DNA from: Eleginops maclovinus
Taxonomy: Eukaryota > Chordata > Actinopteri > Perciformes > Eleginopidae
DNA: 64,000 nt
NCBI RefSeq assembly: GCF_036324505.1
Contig: NC_086354.1
Coordinates: 25,107,707 to 25,171,706 of the forward strand
Direction: 5' to 3'
The notes beneath the pieces were generated by a model. The model saw nothing but the letters and a program-made list of their open reading frames with translations, was not told the origin of the DNA and did no database searches. The position numbers were made by a program, and so were the translations under genes. Below are positions 12,799 to 23,780 of this stretch, piece after piece. How positions within the stretch are numbered: position 1 is the stretch's first letter; each line of letters begins with the position of its first letter.

Positions 12799-15739
12799 AA
12801 AACTTGGAAGGAAGGTAGTGCCATGGTGGAATGATAAGTGTGAAAAGGCAGTTAAAAACAGAAACAGAGCATTCAGAATACTCAAAAATACTCATCATTT
12901 TCAACACTTGATTGAATATAAACAATCACAGGCAGTAGTGAGGAGGACTATAAGACAAACTAAAAGGAATCCTGGAGGGAGTATTGTAGCTCAATTGGAA
13001 GTACGACTACTATAGATGAGGTGTGGAGAAGGATTAAGAACATGGAGGGAAATAGAAGAGAATGGAATTATCCAATTTTGTCTGATGGGGAGCAGGCGGC
13101 TATTACCAACTCAGAAAAGGCGGAAATGATGGTGAATTCAATGAGTAGGGTACAGAGTTCTGCTAATCTGTCAGAGGAAGAGAAAATGGGGAGAGCTGAA
13201 ACGAAAAGGTTATTTGGAGATATTGGAAGGAAAATAAGATCAGAGAGTAAGGATGATGTCCCATTTACGATAAGGGAATTAAAAATGCACTGGTTAAATG
13301 TAAAAAGTCAGCTCCTGGGAAGGATGGCATCTGCTATAATATGTTAAATCATTTAAGTGATGAGGGATCACAGAGGGTGTTGGGGCTATATAATACAGTG
13401 TGGGAAGAGGGTAAGATTCCATCAGGGTGGAAGGAGGCAATGATAGTTCTATCCCCAGGGAAAGATACAAGCAAGCCAACAAGTTATAGACCAATAGCAT
13501 TAACATCCAATGTAGGTAAGCTAATGGAAAGGTTGGTCAATGGGAGGTTAATGCACTTTATGGAAGAAAAGGGATTGGTGACCAGTTGTCAGAGTGGTTT
13601 TAGGAAAGGGAGAAGCACTACAGATTCAACAATATGTTTAGAAGATGAGGTGAGGAAGGCTCAGGGTAACAAAGAGACTGTGGTGGCAATACTTTTGGAT
13701 GTTGAGAAAGCGTATGATATGTTATGGGTTGAGGGTCTTTTAATTAGGGATTGAAGGAAATATGTTTAATTGGGTTCTGGATGTTTTAAACAATAGGAGT
13801 ATTCAGGTTAAAATGGGCCCAGAAATGTCTAAAAGGATTGTTGTAGAAAGTGGTACCCCTCAAGGCAGTGTGGTAAGCCCATTGATTTTGAATATTTGTT
13901 CAAATGTACAGCCTGGAGTTGGTAGATCTTTATTTGCAGATGATAGCAGTTTATGGAAAAGAGGGAAGAATGTTCAGCATATTGTGAAGAAACTGCAGGA
14001 ATCAATAACACAAGTGGAGGTGTGGGGGAAAGTGGGGATTTAGGTTCTCTATGGAGAAGTCTAAAACTATGTTCTTTACGAGAAAGAAAATAGATGAAGA
14101 GATAAAAGTGAGGCTCTATGAGAAGAATGTGGAGAGGGTTAAGAGCTTTACATTTCTGGGGTGTTTTTTGATGAAAGAATGATTTGGAGGGTCCATGTAA
14201 CAAAAGTTTTAGACAAGTGCAAAAAAGTTCTGGATATTATGAGATGCCTATCTGGAATGGAATGGGGGCAAATGCTGCTTCATTAAAGCAAATATATGTA
14301 TATTTGATAAGATCTAGGATGGAGTATGGAAGTGTTGTATATGGGTCTGCGTCTAGGTCAGTTTTGTCTGAGTTGGATGTAATTCAAACAAAAGCACTTA
14401 GGATATGTTTAGGAGCTGTGAGAACATCCCCAGTATGCGCATTGCAAGTTGAAGCAGGAGAGATGCCGCTTTGGTTAAGGAGAAAGCAGCTACTGGCTAA
14501 TTACTGGGTTAATTTGATGGGACAGAGGGAAGATCATCCAGTTAGAGTGGCGATTCAAGCAAGCTGGGAGAGGGGGGGTAGCAAAGCTGTCAAGCTTTGG
14601 ATGGACAGGGAGGTAGTGGCACAGGAGCTGTTAATAAAAAATCAAATCTTTTGTCCAGCTGTTTTATGGCCTCAGATACCTCTCTGGTAATTGGGTGTAC
14701 CTAAGGTGGATGTAGGATTACTTGAAGTTAAAACTAAGAACAATGAAGCGGATATGGTGTTTGAGTTTCAGTGTTATGTGAGAGAACATTATGGGCATCA
14801 TCTACTAATTTTTACTGATGGGTCAAAAGATCAAGAAACTGAAGCAACAGGAGCGGCTTAAAGGTAGAGTCATCTACGAGGACATCAGATTTTCTGCATG
14901 TGTTTACTATTGAGCTATATGCTATTTTAATGGCAATACAGTGGACTGAGCATCTTGTAAATCAGAAGGTATTGATTTGTAGTGATTCTGTTTCAGCCAC
15001 CACTAGTATTGGGGTAGGGACAGCGAAGAGCCATCAGGATCTTATATATGAGATCCTGATGGAAATTAGAAATGTGGCTGTGAGAGGAGTGGTGATCTCT
15101 CTGATGTGGGTCCCAGCCCATACTGGAATCTCAGGAAATGAGAAAGCTGATTAATGAGCTAAAGCAGCTGTAAAAAAGGATAATGTGGAGGTAACATTAC
15201 ATCTGTCTAAGGCTGAGGGGAAATGTCTTGTGTGGAGGGGGATCATGATCCAGTGGCAACAATTATGGGAGAGAGAGACTAAAGGAAGACATTTGTTCTC
15301 ATTGAATGGAAGAGTGAGTGAGGCCACTAAACCTTGTGGAGGATGAGAAGGAAGGGACAGGTTACTATTGCTAGAATGAGAATTGGTCATACATTATTGA
15401 ATAGTACTCTTTTTATCATGGGTAAACATCAAGATGGAATGTGTGATGAATGTCAACAACCCGAGACAGTGCCTCATGTGCTTATACATCGTAGGAGATA
15501 CAGCAGGGAAAGGAAGGAGTTACTAGAGACATTGAGAGAATTGGGTCTAGAAGAGATTGCAGTTAAAGGCATTTTACATTTGGGGTCAAGTGGGAGGGGA
15601 AGGTGTTGTTTTTTAAGTATTTATCAGACACTGGACTAATTAAAAGAATATGAAGAGATGACTTACATTATCCTGAAGGTGGCAGCAATGCAACAATTTG
15701 GATGCCAGCTGCCATAAAAAACCCACCGAAGAAGAAGAA
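12799..15739 (+). mobile_element. 5'-truncated, decayed non-LTR retrotransposon (I/Nimb-like LINE with RNase H)
   Basis: Reverse-transcriptase blocks appear in order across several interrupted frames: SYRPIALTSNVGKLMERL and GFRKGRSTTDS (13480-13640), LLDVEKAYDMLW (motif A, about 13700), SGTPQGSVVSPLI (motif B, about 13850) and LFADDSSLW (motif C, about 13930). An RNase H domain follows: FTDGSKD (14810), ELYAILMAI (14910), ICSDSVSA (14980) and WVPAHTGISGNEKAD (15110). The terminal Cys/His knuckle (CDECQQPETVPHVLIH, about 15450) has lost a Cys. Stops and frameshifts (for example after 13754, 14043, 14690 and 15154) make it inactive. The endonuclease half is missing, so it is truncated at the 5' end. 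It ends in a short GAA-type microsatellite and is flanked by a 13-bp duplication. Clade assignment rests on the RNase H and motif style and is inferred. Confidence 0.9.
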
Positions 15740-15752
15740 GACATGTGACCTG
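15740..15752. repeat. Right target-site duplication of the LINE
   Basis: GACATGTGACCTG, identical to 12786-12798. It immediately follows the GAAGAAGAAG tail. Confidence 0.8.
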
Positions 15753-16470
15753 TTAACATGTGACAGACATGCAGGTGTCATGTGAAGAGGGCAAGGGGTT
15801 TATTTATAAATCAGCTGTTTTTGTGTGTTTTGTACATGTTATGGAGTGTGTTTGGACCTTCAGGGCCACCGTACTTTCACGATAATGGAGAACTTGATTG
15901 TTTTTTAACCCTCTTTTAACAGGTAGACTACGCAGTCTGGCTCTCTGACAAGAAATCAAAGCAACAATTACTAAAGGCTAGTCAAACAACATTATGGCAA
16001 GCATGTTTCTGAGTCATTTTACAGTCAGGAGGATTTATTTTTAGTTGACTTTTGTCTTGTTTCTGCGCCCTGCTGCTGTTACATTTTCTATTAAAGTGTA
16101 CTAACATGTCAAAATTGCACATGTTGACACTAAACCAGTGTTCTTATTTATTACATTTCATTGTGCACGGTATTTTTCAGAATATGTATAGGTTATTAAA
16201 CTTTTAAAAAGTGGTCCCCAGCGCAAATATCGCCTATATGTACACCAGGGGGAATCCATCGTTTGTGTTAACCTACTTGTCAACAAAAACAGTTTCTGAT
16301 TCTGATGAAATGTAAATACTCTAGCTAGAATACACATATTAGATACAATACTTGTGATGAAATACTCTGTCAGCTCGTTGGTGTTCTAGGTTAACCATAC
16401 CTGAAGAGGCGGCTTTTCCACGTGCTCATTTCTGCATTTGCATTTCCCCTGTTGTGTCACTCAGATTTCC
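15753..16470. other. Non-coding flank upstream of slc39a6
   Basis: No exon-like ORF. AT-rich sequence gives way to the GC-rich candidate promoter region at about 16490. Confidence 0.4.
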
Positions 16471-16489
16471 TGGAGCCCCTGAACACATC

Positions 16490-16730
16490 CCATTCATCCT
16501 GCTCCAGTAACCGGGACCAGAAGCACCGGATCCACGGGAGAGGAAACACCTTGCAACCGTGAGTTATAATGTTTAACGGTTTTAACTTTTTTTGGGTTAA
16601 AAAGTGGGTTCAGCTTGTCCTCTGCACACGGCGCCGCGCCGGGCCGCACCGGGCCCGGCATCCGTTTCCGGGTTTTGTGCACACGGCACCGAGGTAGTGC
16701 TGAGAGCATAAATCCAACCTGTTTCTGTTT
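16490..16730 (+). promoter_or_regulatory. Candidate slc39a6 promoter and 5' non-coding exon (CpG-rich)
   Basis: This is a local CpG-rich block about 2 kb upstream of the first slc39a6 codon. A donor-like GCAACC|GTGAGTTA junction at 16558/16559 could end a 5'UTR exon that splices to the acceptor just before the ATG (CCCCTGCAG at 18524-18532). The true transcription start cannot be read from sequence alone. 16730-18015 holds no recognised gene, only two short similar blocks (GATGCTAAT..GAAGAGCTGATTG) near 17000, 17245 and 17380. Confidence 0.4.
16623..16684 (+). promoter_or_regulatory. Two metal-response-element cores (TGCACAC followed by GGC)
   Basis: TGCACACGGCGCCG (from 16623) and TGCACACGGCACCG (from 16678) both fit the MTF-1 core TGCRCNC followed by a GC-rich flank. 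They sit 55 bp apart just 3' of the presumed 5' exon of a zinc-transporter gene. The motif match is seen; function is inferred. Confidence 0.4.
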
Positions 16731-18018
16731 ACATCGGATTACAGACACGCGTGGCTTCCAACAGGAGGAGGATTGGTTTCATATTTTTATGGTTTTATGG
16801 TTGTCTTTTATGGACTGATGTGTTGTTGAAGTACCGGGTGGAGCAGCTGGCGGAGGCCGTCTGTCGTTAACATCCTCCCGGGAAATAAACGCGGTTAGCC
16901 CTGTGGCTAATCCAGAGAAGGCACATTAGAGAGGTGAGGAAGAGATAGTGTTTCTGCTACTAATCCTGTTTATTTAATATGAAACATTCACAATCAGTGA
17001 TGCTAATCAGGAAGAGCTGATTGATTTATTAGGATCTCATTCTGTAGTAACTGGATGCATTTGTATGAACTGTACGCAAAACCCCATTCAGAAAACCCAC
17101 AATTTAAATGAAATGTTCCCATTAAAGAGAGGAAAGCATCTCTATACTGTTTTTAATTTGAGAACGACTTAGTTAGAAATATACCTTTTAATTCGGCATT
17201 AACATATATTGAATATTAAACATCTGAGATTAACATTCATTGATGCTAATAACGAAGAGCTGATTGGTTTATTAGTTAAACGCTGTCCTTCAATTCGGCT
17301 CAACATGAAACAAACCCAAATAAATAAGTTGTAGTTTTCTCATAAGTCTTTTGTATTTAACCGTAATGTAATACTTAGTGATGCTAATGAAGAAGAGCTG
17401 ATTGATTAATGAAGATAGATATCAAACGTTCTGTAGTAACTGGATGTATTCAGAAAACCTACAATTATAAATACATTTTCCCATTAAAGACAGGATAGCA
17501 TCTCAACACTGCTTCTTTATTTGATGAGCTAAAAGATAAAGCAACACTATTGTGTGGTTCACCAACAAGAAGAGGTAAATCTCTCATACACACAAGATAA
17601 GCTCTGTGTTTATGTTACACCCTGAGTTTACACTTGGGGTTGGCTTGTGTTGAAAGGTGCTATACAAATAAACCTGTCCTTATTTTAGTTGTACTTAAAA
17701 AGTCCCAGTCTTTGTGTTGCCCTTATTTTCAGGATACATTACGTCAGTATAGCTTCTTGTTTTTAAGGATTTGTCACTTTTGGGTGCAGGATTGTTTAAT
17801 CGGTCATCTTTATGACTTTAGGGAACTTTTGATAATTGCTCAACATGAAGTATGACAGGCACATTGGTTCATTCAAACATCCCATAGATGGTGTTATTTT
17901 AGATTGCACAAGAGTACCTCGTCACAGCACTGTTTAGTGTTTACCTTAAGCAACCACGACCAAACTCCATCGAAAAAGGTTCTAATTTTAGTCTTGTGAG
18001 AGGCGTGTGTGTGTGTCA

Positions 18019-18490
18019 GCTTTAAAGAGTCCTCTCCTGCTGATGTTCAGGTGTATATCAGTATGTAGAGTCTCTACTTTAAAGAGTCCTCTCCTGCTGA
18101 TGTTCAGGTGTATATCAGTATGTAGTGTCTCTACTTTAAAGAGTCCTCTCCTGCTGATGTTCAGGTGTATATCAGTATGTAGAGTCTCTACTTTAAAGAG
18201 TCCTCTCCTGCTGATGTTCAGGTGTATATCAGTATGTAGCGTCTCTACTTTAAAGAGTCCTCTCCTGCTGATGTTCATGTGTATATCAGTATGTAGCGTC
18301 TCTACTTTAAAGAGTCCTCTCCTGCTGATGTTCAGGTGTATATCAGTATGTAGCGTCTCTACTTTAAAGAGTCCTCTCCTGCTGATGTTCAGGTGTATAT
18401 CAGTATGTAGAGTCTCTACTTTAAAGAGTCCTCTCCTGCTGATGTCCAGGTGTATATCAGTATGTAGTGTCTCTACTTTAAAGAGTTCTA
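18019..18490 (+). repeat. 57-bp minisatellite array, about 8 units, inverted relative to 7.8-9.1 kb
   Basis: Units contain TTTAAAGAGTCCTCTCCTGC, TGATGTTCAGGTGTATATC and AGTATGTAGAGTCTCTAC. They are the exact reverse complement of the earlier array and carry the same variable position (AGAGTC, GTGTC or GCGTC). The array ends about 45 bp before the slc39a6 start codon and therefore lies in its 5' region, either intron 1 or the 5'UTR depending on the real transcription start. Confidence 0.95.
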
Positions 18491-18534
18491 TCCTCCCTGT
18501 GTTCTGAAGCAGAGGGTCTCGATCCCCTGCAGAG

Positions 18535-21500
18535 ATGATGATGTTGATGACGTTGCTGCTTGCCGTGCGTCTTTGCGGCGCTGTGACGGCGGCCCCTGAA
18601 TGCAGCTCCACAGAGAGCAATACTGCAGTGCGTTCACTGTCTGCTGGGGTGGATGCTCTAAGGGCCGAGCAGAGCCAGAGGCAGCACCTGGAGGCTCTGT
18701 TCAACAGGTGAGACACAGAATACACATCGTAGAGCTGAGGGTCCTGTTTTGAATGTTTACTACAGTCCTGAATATTGTGTTGTTGTTGTTGTTGTTGTGA
18801 TGCTTGATCAAACAGATATGGAGAGAACGGCAGCATCTCTTTAGCTGGGCTGAAGCTCCTCTTGCAGAACGTGGGCTTGGATCGGAACAGGACCGTTATG
18901 GTGAAACATCACGAGCAACCGGGCCACCACCATCACCATCAGGAAGACCACCACCACCACCACCACCACCACAACAACAACAACTCCCACCCCCAAAAGT
19001 CTGCAAAGGCCTCGGAGGTGTCCAAAGATCAGGACAGTCTGCAGGACAGGAAGCGGGCGGTGGAGGTCGTGTCATCTCCGGTGTTCAGTGCACAGATGAT
19101 GGTGAAACCGGACCAAGACCAGGAGACCACCGGGACCCCTGAGGACCACAGCCCCCTAAGCCAGGAGGTTCCCCACAACCACAGCGAGGACAGTGTGGAG
19201 GTAGGAGCTGGTGCTGGGATCAGAGTGGATTTTAATTATGGTGTATGACGTCTGAAAAATAACGTAGACCCTTTCAGTTGACGGCTCGGCCCTTGAATGC
19301 AAAACATGTAACGCTGACTCTGCATCTTTCGTCCGGAGTAAAACCTACAGATGTAGAGATGCAGGAGATGTGAACACAATGATGATAGTGTTGTGGTTCC
19401 CTGCAGTGCCTGAACGCCTCCAGCATCCTCTCCTCACACGGCATGACTCCAGGGGGAAGCGTCACCATCGCCGACTTCAGCTATCTCTGCCCCGCCCTGC
19501 TCCACCAGATCGACGATGGAGCCTGCATCCGGCACAGAAGTACATCTTTAATCCTCTTGTTATTAAAACACACCAGTCCAGAGCTGCGGGTCCCTGAAGG
19601 CAGCATCTCCCTGGTTCATGGGATATTCCAAATTCCAATATGCTATTTTAAAGTGACTGAATGGAAAAGCGCTCTTTAAAATGTCTTTTCTTATTTGTAG
19701 ACAATAAACACGCTCACCACGGGGACCAGAACGCCTCAGAGCAGAACAACCACACCGGCGGGGAAAGTGTCAAAAACGTCACAATCGGTAAGAAGAGTTT
19801 TACTATACTGGAAATGTGGAGTTTATAGCCGTCGTTTGGACCGTTAGTGTGTTTACCGCTGTGCCTTTTATTCATAGTGTGTCTAGAGAGAGAGACTTGA
19901 TGTACTGTGTGTGTGTGCGTGTTGCAGCGTGGGTCGGAGGCTTCGTCTCCATCACGGTGATCAGCCTGCTGTCGCTGCTCGGCGTCGTCCTCATCCCGCT
20001 CATGAACAGAGTCTTCTTCAAGTTCCTGCTCAGCTTCCTGGTGGCGCTTGCCGTTGGGACGCTGAGCGGCGACGCCTTCCTGCACCTCATCCCGCACGTG
20101 AGTCTCCACGCCACTCGTAAACCGCTCTGATGCACGCTGTTGGTCGAAGGGGTTTTGGTTTGTGTACAAATATCCTCTCCATTCAGAGCCGGGAGAAGTA
20201 TTCAGAGGCTCCCCTCGAGTGAAAGCACCACTCATCATCGTCAAAGTATTATCAGCTAAATGTACTTCATGTATAAAAGCTAAAATAATCTCTGCAGGAA
20301 AATGCACCTTTTAGAGCGGCCCTGTGAGGGGGATGGATCCTCTCGAGCACATTTGAGAGAAATGGACCTTTTTGTTTAGTGTCTCCCTGTGAGCCGTCTC
20401 TGTCTGTGTTCATCTGCCTTTTCTTCAGTCTCAGGGCGGCCACCATCACCACCACGAGGATTCTGGGATAAATGAGGCGGGACATGAGCACCACGAGGAG
20501 GAGAACCTGGACGGCGTGTGGAAAGGTCTGACGGCTCTGAGCGGCGTCTACATCATGTTCCTGATCGAACACTTCCTCACTCTGGGGAAAATGTACAAGG
20601 ACAAGAAGCAGAAGGTCAGAGCTGGATCCCTCAGGTTCTTTATCCAGCCTTTAATTAGAAACCTCTGAACCTGTACTATCTCTTCCTAAAATCTCACACC
20701 TGTAACCGTGAAGTCTGAGCCAGAACATTCAAAACACAGATTATGCTCTTTAAAAAGTCTGCCGTGAGTCATCTATATGTAATATCAACTATTGGAGGGT
20801 AAAACCTCAAATCATCCTCCTACAATCTCTTGTTATTGCTTTTCATGCAACAAACACTATAGTCATCAAGAATACTTGTATGAAATTTGATTGGACTTTT
20901 TTTAGCTTTTTAAAACCTTAAATTCTTACTTCATTAAAAAATTAATCGAGAGGGACTTTTAAATCTTGCTTCGGGTTCAGCGGCGTACCGAGCTGTTCCT
21001 CCGGAGACCCCGCTAACATCAGGGTTAATATGGTGGTGTTTGTGTTTCTGGTCAGATCAAGAAGTGGGATCAGAACGATAAAGCAGATCCGGAGAAGCAG
21101 CCGGCTCTGGAGGACCTGAAGCCAGCTGAAGGTGAGAAGGACCACCAAACCCTCTGAGGGGGGAACAATCCTGCTGTAGAAGAGATCCTGATGTTGGCCC
21201 TTAGCATCTTGGCTGCTTTAACAGCTGCTTGGTCTTCCTCCAGATGTGGAGACGAACGGCGCCGCCATGTACGGCGACCCGTCGCTCGGCCTGCAGGGCG
21301 GCAGCGAGGCGGAGGAGGAGCAAGTGATGCTGGCGCCGGAGGTCTCCATCGTGTCTGCGCCCGAGGCCGTCGACTACACGGCGGAGGACTGCGAGAACAA
21401 ATGCCACTCCCACTTCCACGACACGGTGGGCAACGCGGACAGGCAGCACCACCACCACCACGACTACCACCACATCCTGCACCACCACCACTCCCAGAAC

Positions 21501-23258
21501 CACCACCCGCACAGCCACTCCCACTCCTACTCCGAGCAGCACTTCAAGCAGGCCGGCGTCGCCGCGCTCGCCTGGATGGTCATCATGGGAGACGGGCTGC
21601 ACAACTTCAGTGACGGCCTCGCCATCGGTGAGAAGGCGCCCCGCCAAGGCGTGGTTATTTATATTTGATATATAAAAGATATAGTGCGGAAGTGGGCGTG
21701 GGTAAATCTAAACTGTGCGGACGGGAAATCCTCAGAATCAGAGGCTTTATTTATCCCGCGGGGAAATTAGGTTTCCTGACATTAGCTCGGGATAAGGGAA
21801 TTCTGATCCTGAACTCCAGCGATAGCAACGTAGCTCAGAATGCGTTGTGCAAACCTTCTACATTTTGAAGTTTAATGCATTTAATTCTGGGAAGCCAATG
21901 AGCATCCCTACTGGACGGTTTCCCTCTGTCAGCAGCACAGAAGCGTTGATGAGTATATTATATATATGGTTATTATGTAAATTGTGTATATGTATCCCGT
22001 GTCTCTGCAGGCGCCGCCTTCACTGAGGGTTTGTCCAGTGGCCTCAGCACGTCTGTGGCTGTGTTCTGCCACGAGCTGCCTCACGAGTTAGGTAAGACCT
22101 CCGTCAGCTGCACAGAGAGACCTTTTTTAAACATTGAAATGCTTTATAATTATCATGATTTCTGGATATGTATCTGACATTGTTCATACATGTATTCAGG
22201 ATTAATTCAAAGGGTTTTTTTTAAAGCTTTGCAGTAGAATTGTTCAACATCTATCCATGTGATTCTCGGTTCACTGTTGACTCCGTTTCCCAGGGGACTT
22301 TGCGGTGCTGCTGAAGGCGGGCATGACGGTGCGTCAGGCCATTCTCTACAACGTGCTGTCGGCCATGATGGCGTACCTGGGCGTGGTGATCGGTATTTTG
22401 ATCGGACATTTCGCGGAGAACGTGTGCATGTGGATCTTCGCCCTCACAGCCGGACTCTTCCTGTACGTGGCGCTGGTGGACATGGTGAGTCGAGGACCGA
22501 GCAGCACAAGCAACCCCATAATACTTGCATCACAGCAGCTCCATGAGCAACCAGGACACACATCAGAGTATCTAAATGAGACGTCTGGCTTTTGATTAAA
22601 TGTGTTGTTCTTCCGTGCATTGGTCTCAAACTGTCCAACTGGTTTTTTTTGGGCGTCTGGAGAAGTGAAAGTTTGCAGTCAGCAGCATCTGTCTGTCTCT
22701 CAGAGAGCGATGCCTTCAGGAACAGATGGCCTCGTCACAAACACACACACACGCACTCACAGGCTGTCACAACCCGCTGCCTTCTGGAAAAAACAGGAAC
22801 GCTTCTTTTGTCCGAGGCTGACCTCTAGTGGCCAACGTGTGCACTGCGCCCTTTTTAAAACTGCATCTCCAGTGAAAACGTGACAACATAACGGCTCCTT
22901 TCCCTGACCTCTCTCCTTATCCTCAGTGAAAAACCTTCATTTAGTCAAGGTTCAGGTAAGTTATTTGTACCTGTGGGTAGATTTGGTTCGCAGGTAAAAT
23001 ACAAGGCTCTAAAATGTATATGTGAATGATTTTTTTCAGTGTAAATGTTTGTGTGTTTTTAAGCCAATCACAGATCAGTGAGGCATCTGTTGCTTTCCTC
23101 CGCAGGTTCCGGAGATGTTGCATAACGACGCGGGCGATCACGGCTTCAGCCACTGCGGCTTCTTCCTGCTGCAGAACGCCGGCATCCTGCTGGGCTTCTG
23201 CATCATGCTGCTCATCGCCATCTTCGAGCACAAAATCCAGCTGGACCTGGGGTACTGA
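18535..23258 (+). CDS. slc39a6: ZIP6 zinc transporter (SLC39A6/LIV-1 subfamily), complete, 11 coding exons
   Basis: Exons: 18535-18707, 18816-19200, 19407-19539, 19701-19787, 19928-20097, 20429-20614, 21056-21131, 21244-21627, 22011-22091, 22294-22484, 23106-23258. All phases join and give 672 aa. A signal peptide (about 1-20) is followed by an ectodomain with a YGEN start shared with ZIP6, a His-rich run (about 87-112) and the CPALL motif (about 214). Membrane helices begin at about 260 (AWVGGF). A second His-rich loop (exon 8) precedes the metal-site helices HNFSDG (522-527) and HELPHE (551-556), the LIV-1 signature. The protein imports zinc across the plasma membrane; in vertebrates ZIP6 pairs with ZIP10. 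The C-terminal EMLHND and IFEHKI motifs favour ZIP6 over ZIP10. It is shorter than human ZIP6 (about 755 aa), mainly in the ectodomain. Three start ATGs are consecutive; the first is used. Confidence 0.95.
19591..19650 (+). repeat. Short dispersed repeat (family B) in slc39a6 intron 3
   Basis: CCCTGAAGGCAGCATCTCCC followed by TGGTTC recurs at 42274 (plus orientation) and, inverted, at about 23710-23776. The three copies are diverged. Confidence 0.45.
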
Positions 23259-23511
23259 CGGAGACCAGCTTCCCCCTGAAACCCAGAGAGGCGCAGCAGC
23301 CCCCGAGACCCTGACATGACTCTCGTTTCATCTCTTCCTGTCCCCTGGTCTGGAGGTCAATGGGTTTCTGATTTATTTATTTTTTGGGTTTTTAGCCGGA
23401 AATAAGGTCTGAGGGTAACACGAGCTGAGGAGATTCTACGGTTTAGTTCTACCACATAAAACCTGCCAGTAAATAACCCTCTGGTGGTTTAGAAAAACAT
23501 CATCACGCTCA

Positions 23512-23660
23512 ACGTTAGCCGCCTTTAGCTTAGCGGTGGTGACGTGAAGTCATGTGACCGTGCTGTAGGTCCTTTATAGCCCAACATTAGCCTCCTTTAG
23601 CTTAGCGGTGGTGACGTGAAGTCATGTGACCGTGCTGTAGGTCCTTTATAGCCCAACATC
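23512..23660. repeat. Tandem duplication, 72-bp unit x2, in slc39a6 3'UTR
   Basis: CTTTAGCTTAGCGGTGGTGA and the following TGACGTGAAGTCATGTGACC to TTTATAGCCCAACAT occur twice with a 72-bp period and almost no differences. This is a recent duplication inside the presumed 3'UTR. Confidence 0.85.
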
Positions 23661-23704
23661 CTACACTAAACCTGTAAGCATCACAAACGTTTGACTCGGA
23701 CATT

Positions 23705-23780
23705 ATTTCCTGCAATTATCCAAAATCACATGGAGGAATTCCATTGGACCAGGGAGATGCTGCCTTCAGGGTCCAGCTCA
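23705..23780 (-). repeat. Dispersed repeat family B, inverted copy
   Basis: Read on the minus strand it gives CCCTGAAGGCAGCATCTCCC, TGGTCCAATGGAATTCC and ATGTGATTTTGGAT. The first and last blocks also occur at 42274-42336. Confidence 0.5.

Noticed and set aside
12560..15900. Similarity of GACCTTCAGAGCCGCCGT (12638) and GACCTTCAGGGCCACCGT (15855) as long repeats around the LINE
   Set aside because: The similarity is limited to about 20 bp and does not extend, so a larger flanking duplication is not supported.
17988..18836. 282-codon minus-strand open frame with repeated GLFKVETLHTDIHLNISRR-like units
   Set aside because: It is antisense to the minisatellite and to slc39a6 exon 1; an artefact of the 57-bp period.
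18535..23258. Assignment as SLC39A10 (ZIP10)
   Set aside because: The YGEN..LLQNVG start, the DFAVLLKAGMTV and EMLHNDAGDHG..LLQNAG segments and the IFEHKI end match ZIP6 better than ZIP10.
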